This document shows positions 59,978 to 64,000 of a stretch of 64,000 bases of DNA, piece by piece; the first letter of the stretch is position 1; the number at the start of each line of letters is the position of its first letter. The DNA is from Apoderus coryli (taxonomy: Eukaryota; Arthropoda; Insecta; Coleoptera; Attelabidae), in assembly GCA_911728435.2 (NCBI GenBank), contig OU452198.1, positions 34,067,902 to 34,131,901 of the forward strand, written 5' to 3'. The translations under genes were made by a program, and so were the position numbers. The notes below the pieces were generated by a model. It was not told where the DNA came from. It did no database searches and saw nothing but the letters and a program-made list of their open reading frames with translations.

Positions 59978-60017
59978 GGCAACGGCCATACCACACTGAA
60001 TATGCCCGTTCTCGTCC
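59978..60017 (+). rRNA. 5S rRNA gene 28, 5' part (nt 1-40), interrupted by element D
   Basis: Consensus through nt 40, then element D starts ATTCACACGTCGG. The 3' part lies beyond the window. Confidence 0.93.
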
Positions 60018-60193
60018 ATTCACACGTCGGACGGCGTGTAGAGCGCTTCTGTGTGATATACTCGCATTGGTACTACCTACTATTTAATTTTTTAGTTAAA
60101 GTGTATACTACACGGTATTTAAAATACAGTGAATTTTATTTATAAATAATATTCTTAATATTATAATAAATTCAAGTTTATTTTAATACGGTG

Positions 60194-60237
60194 TATGTGT
60201 CCCAAAGCCTGGATCGAGGAAGGCTAAAGGACACATA
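60194..60237 (+). promoter_or_regulatory. Two-part stem-loop upstream of ORF1 (family D)
   Basis: The outer stem TATGTGTCC (60194-60202) pairs with GGACACATA (60229-60237). The inner stem AGCCT (60206-60210) pairs with AGGCT (60221-60225) around the loop GGATCGAGGA, which is nearly the family C loop. It ends 30 bases before the ORF1 ATG. Confidence 0.7.
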
Positions 60238-60267
60238 TTTAATATCTAACACCGTGGATTAAATAAT

Positions 60268-61989
60268 ATGAATCCGAATTCGCCCGAAAAATCAAATACA
60301 GGGGCTATTAAAAAAGTCCCCATATTAAAAAACAAAAAACCATCGCTTAGCTGCGAGATATGCCGTGAAATTAAAATTCTAATTAAAGAATCTCGCAGCG
60401 AAGCAGATATTGGCAGCTACAAAAAGAGGCTTGAGCGGCACAAAAGTGAAGTTCACGTCACTTGGCCTACAGTAACGCCTAACTTAAAAGCAGCAACAAA
60501 GCCGCAAGCGACAGAAAGTGGTAATAACCCCGAAACTAGCATGGAGTTGGATGAAACAAATTCGAACCCCTCTATGGTCTCATCGCTGAGCTCGGTGGAT
60601 GCTGTTTCACTTCTCGAGGGTTCACCAGCAGCGGGCAACGTAGACAAGAGTGACGCCGATGGTGTGTTCATTAAACCGAAACACACGACATCGCTGTCAC
60701 GTTTACTAACAAGGCGTTCACCAAAGACGTTGGAAACGCCTAGAAGCAACAAATTCAACGTCCTGAGCCCCAACGAGGAAGTTGGAGGCGCAACGTCAGC
60801 TGCTGGCATAGAGGCAGCAGCTAAGACAACTTTTAAACGAGTAGCTACAAGTCCCAGGCTACAGAACAGCAGCAAGCGCGTACGAGGAGATTCCCTATCC
60901 AGCGAAGATGGTAATACTGCATCCAAACGCAGCCAGCGAATACCGCCGATCGTGCTACGGGGAGTTGCGGACAATCACCGGCAATTTGTTGCTGAATTGA
61001 AGCAACAGATAAAAAAGGGATTTTCTGTAAAATATGCAGCAGGGACAACCATGCTGTACTTAAAGGACCTGGACGAATACAAAAAGTACAAGAGACTATT
61101 ACTTGACGACGGCAACGTTGACTTTCACACGTATACCCTACCCGAGGAGAAAACGCACGCTTTTGTTCTTCGGGGACTGACCGGGGTGGACGAAAGTGAA
61201 ATCAAAGAGGACCTGACTGACATACTGGGAATTGAAGTTTCGAAGGTATTTAAGATGAAGACATTGGGTAAACCGTTGTTTTTGATTGTCACATCAAATA
61301 ACTACACCCTCAAAACTCTCAATTCCCAAGCCAATGTAGTACTCAGCACTCGAGTCACTTGGGAGCGACGCAAAAATGCACAGAGAATTACCCAGTGCAG
61401 GCGTTGTCAGGGATGGGGACATGCAACGTCGAACTGTGGCCGTGCTCCCAAGTGCTTGAAGTGCGGACAGGGTCACTGGACTCATACATGCACCAAGGAC
61501 CAAGACGCGCCCGTTGTGTGTGCTAATTGCGGGGGGAATCACACCGCTAACTATACCGGTTGTGTTGTGTTTACCCGCCGCAAGGAATACATACAAAGAC
61601 AAACTGACGCGAAGCCACAAGAAAAGACTTATACACCAGCACCAACACCGAAGACGAACGTTTGGACAGAACGACTGAGGCAAAAACAGGAACAGCAAAA
61701 CAGACAGACAAGTCAAGGTCCGGAAAGTACAGCTCGGCATACCGCTATGGATGAGGCTGGGCAAGGTGGGCAGACGAACGTGGGTCAGGTAAGTGGTTCC
61801 ACTATTATGAATAATCTCCAGGTATTAAGTCGCGTATCTGCCAGTATTTCGAGTAAAATTAACTTGGCTGAAGCTGTTAAAGCATTATTAAAGCTTGACG
61901 AGATGCTTGAGGCTGTCACTGACAAAATGTCTAAGTTGTGCGTCTTACAAGAGTTCGCACAACAAGAGCTTCCCAAGTTCAACTTTTAA
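60268..61989 (+). CDS. ORF1 of element D: gag-like nucleic-acid-binding protein
   Basis: 573 residues from ATG 60268. It has TGAIKK, the C-X2-C-X25-H-X4-H motif from residue 29, a shorter linker than the other families, the PRE_C2HC-type region (FHTYTLPEEKTHAFVLRGL), zinc knuckles from about residue 377 (CRRCQGWGHATSNC, CLKCGQGHWTHTC, CANCGGNHTANYTGC) and a C-terminus ending in LPKFNF. The frame is intact. Confidence 0.92.
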   Translation: MNPNSPEKSNTGAIKKVPILKNKKPSLSCEICREIKILIKESRSEADIGSYKKRLERHKSEVHVTWPTVTPNLKAATKPQATESGNNPETSMELDETNSNPSMVSSLSSVDAVSLLEGSPAAGNVDKSDADGVFIKPKHTTSLSRLLTRRSPKTLETPRSNKFNVLSPNEEVGGATSAAGIEAAAKTTFKRVATSPRLQNSSKRVRGDSLSSEDGNTASKRSQRIPPIVLRGVADNHRQFVAELKQQIKKGFSVKYAAGTTMLYLKDLDEYKKYKRLLLDDGNVDFHTYTLPEEKTHAFVLRGLTGVDESEIKEDLTDILGIEVSKVFKMKTLGKPLFLIVTSNNYTLKTLNSQANVVLSTRVTWERRKNAQRITQCRRCQGWGHATSNCGRAPKCLKCGQGHWTHTCTKDQDAPVVCANCGGNHTANYTGCVVFTRRKEYIQRQTDAKPQEKTYTPAPTPKTNVWTERLRQKQEQQNRQTSQGPESTARHTAMDEAGQGGQTNVGQVSGSTIMNNLQVLSRVSASISSKINLAEAVKALLKLDEMLEAVTDKMSKLCVLQEFAQQELPKFNF

Positions 61990-61993
61990 AGCA

Positions 61994-64000
61994 ATGTCTT
62001 TGAAAGTTTGTTCTTGGAACGCGAACTCTCTGAGACAAAAAATCCCAGAGCTTTTAAACTTTATACTGACGCACAACATTGACATTATGGCTATTAACGA
62101 GACTAAACTGACTGACAGACACCGACTACGACTGCACAACTATGTAGTGTACAGGAATGATTTTACTGCTGGCAAAAGGGGCGTAGCACTCCTCATCAAA
62201 AATACCATTCCTCACACCTTACTACCTAACATCCCGACTGGCTTTGAGACTATAGCGATAAGACTTGCGACAGGACTCGTACTCATCGCAGCCTACCATT
62301 CACCAAACCGACTTTTTAGAGTACAAGAACTGGACACCATGTTCAACCTGGGGCAGAAAGTTATCGTTTATGGGGACTTAAACTGCAGGCACGCCCAGTG
62401 GCGTAACCACATAAACAATCATAACGGTTTAACCCTGTATAATTACGTAAATGATAACGATATACAGATCGTCCATACTGACACACCAACACATATACCG
62501 TACAACAGAGGACAACGGACTTATATCGATATTGTCGTAAACAAAAATTACTCTAGAAACATACAGTTACAGACACTCAACGCACTTAACAGTGACCATA
62601 ACCCTATTATTTTTGAACTGAATTGCCAGATGGTTAACAAGAACGATAGGGTTATTTACATTTACAACAATACGGACTGGAGACAATACAGACGAATACT
62701 GGACGAACACATTACATTAAACCACAGCATAGAAACAACACAGGACATAGACAGAGAAGTTGACAGACTAACACTCATTTTACAAGAGGCTAGGAGCAGG
62801 GTTGCAAAAAAGGTGCATCAAAAACCCGCACAGGACAGACTGCCACAAGAGATCATCGATCTAATAAAATTTAAAAATCGTATACGCAAAAGGTGGCAGC
62901 GTACGCGACATACGAACGACAGAGAAAGGGTAATCGTGTTACAGAACAACAGCACAGACAAAATAAAAGAACATAAGAACAGAGTGTGGGCTCAGAAACT
63001 ACAAGACCTTAACGTTCGAGACAATTCTTTATGGAAAATCACAAAGGCACTCAAGAAAACTTTCCCACAAATGCCGACATTAACAGTCCACAACAGAGAC
63101 TCTGTGACAGATAGGCAGAAGGTTGAGACGCTTGCGAACCACCTATTCAGAGTGCACAACCCTCTGCCTAATACACTAGACATACACACAGACATTGAAA
63201 ATCAGTACGCTCAAATTCCTAATACCATCTCATGTGCCCCAAATGTTATTGCCAAAATTCTATGCAGCCCAAAAGAGGTATTGCAAATTATTAAAAAGTT
63301 ACCCCTTAATAAAGCGCCAGGTCCTGACGCGATTGACAATATCTTGCTCAAAAATTTGAGCAGGAAAGGTCTGGCGAAATTAGCGTCGATAATAAACGCA
63401 ATTCTAAAATTGCAGTACTTCCCTGTTAAATGGAAAGAGGCAATAACAATTCCAATCCTCAAACCTGGTAAACCACCCTCAGATCCCAACAGTTACCGTC
63501 CTATATCCCTCCTGAATACAATGTCTAAGATCACAGAAAAGGTTATACTTACGAGACTTGATGACATTGACAGAAGACTTCGACTGACACCACCAGAGCA
63601 ATTTGGGTTCAGGTCAGGGCATAGCACAGCTATGCTGACATCAAAAATTGTCCATGATGCTAAGCTCGCCTTTAACAGTGATCAAGTGACTAACTTAGTC
63701 CTTCTTGATATGGAAAAGGCATTTGACAGGGTTTGGCATCAAGGCTTACTAGTCAAACTGTCCCAATTTGACACACCGAAACACATACTTGCTCTACTGA
63801 AATCATACCTTACTGACAGAACATTTAAAGTACGTATTAATAATACATTTTCCCGACCACGAAAACTTAAAGCCGGAGTTCCCCAAGGTACAGTCCTAGC
63901 TCCCAAGCTGTACTGCCCTTTACACATCGGATGTCCCAAAATATCCGCATACAAAGCTCGCCATCTACGCTGACGACACAACTTTGTACACACACGGTTA
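61994..64000 (+). pseudogene. ORF2 of element D: endonuclease-reverse transcriptase, frameshifted and cut by the window end
   Basis: Starts at ATG 61994, four bases after the ORF1 stop and in the +1 frame relative to ORF1. The endonuclease (CSWNANSL, INETK, YGDLN, SDHNP) and RT up to GVPQGTVLAPKLY are intact. One extra base within 63915-63918 then moves the YADD-bearing stretch (near 63965-63980) into another frame, so the original frame stops at 63973. Either this copy is dead or the base is an assembly error. The 3' end lies outside the window. Confidence 0.88.

Larger units (their letters stand above)
58811..60017 (+). repeat. 5S rDNA tandem array, block 5
   Basis: The 3' part of gene 24, three complete genes and the 5' part of gene 28; spacers are all of GGT type or GGT-derived. 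Confidence 0.97.
60018..64000 (+). mobile_element. 5S-specific non-LTR retrotransposon, family D (5' part, runs off the window)
   Basis: Same insertion point as the other four. The 5' UTR is 250 bp with a two-part stem-loop (60194-60237). ORF1 is complete; ORF2 is cut by the window end and has a frameshift near 63916. Its 5' end shares GTAGAGCG with element C. By protein sequence it belongs with A and C. Confidence 0.93.

Noticed and set aside
30601..60017. Many 60-190 codon open frames on both strands in the 5S array (for example proteins with NLDILHIKYPKKK or PVQETLFVSPKMLQ)
   Set aside because: They are translations of 5S genes and spacers, repeat with every unit, and the T runs create the lysine or phenylalanine stretches. 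They are not genes.

Overview
This is AT-rich eukaryotic DNA, almost certainly from an insect. It carries exons of an ImpL2-like (insulin-binding, two Ig domains) gene, arthropod-type non-LTR, Ty3/gypsy, hAT and Tc1/mariner remnants, many fold-back elements with TACAGGGTG-like ends, and an arthropod-type 5S rRNA gene array. The order is not certain; a beetle with a large genome would fit.

Layout. Positions 1-30361 are gene-poor. On the minus strand lies the ImpL2-like gene (exons near 6624-6540, 5871-5711, 5085-4809 and 4420-4173, with a possible far-upstream first exon at 15318-15208). A paralogous first exon at 540-430 starts a second, mostly off-window, gene. The rest is intron or intergenic DNA full of decayed transposons: CR1/L2-like reverse transcriptase fragments (about 1270-2650 and 21781-22038), a broken mariner patchwork (22031-22897), eight or more fold-back elements, a duplicated 572-bp segment one copy of which holds an hAT element with exact 8-bp target duplication (25196-26259), and a Ty3/gypsy 5' LTR plus decayed gag (28923-30361) that abuts the 5S array.

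Positions 30362-64000 are a tandem 5S rRNA array: unit about 300 bp, a 119-nt gene and a spacer of about 183 bp. I count 23 complete genes, one gene truncated at the left edge, and five genes each split at exactly the same point (after gene nucleotide 40) by a full-length two-ORF non-LTR retrotransposon in the same orientation as the 5S gene. The five insertions (A1, B, A2, C, D) belong to four families. All have ORF1 with a gag-like PRE_C2HC region plus three zinc knuckles, and ORF2 with an APE-type endonuclease plus reverse transcriptase, of Jockey-clade type by motif appearance. Each is flanked by a 10-11 bp target duplication. A1 and A2 look identical apart from tail length, so family A has moved recently. 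D runs off the window end and carries a frameshift before its YADD motif.

How it works together. The array is a niche shared by several site-specific retrotransposons. Shared features point to a common mechanism: a stem-loop just before ORF1, a T-rich stem-loop in the 3' UTR with a compensatory change, short 5-6 bp repeats at the 3' end, an N-terminal C-X2-C-X25-H-X4-H motif in ORF1, and an ORF1/ORF2 junction whose spacing is kept while reading frame and start codon are not. This Jockey-like, 5S-targeted group is the strongest candidate for an undescribed system in the window.
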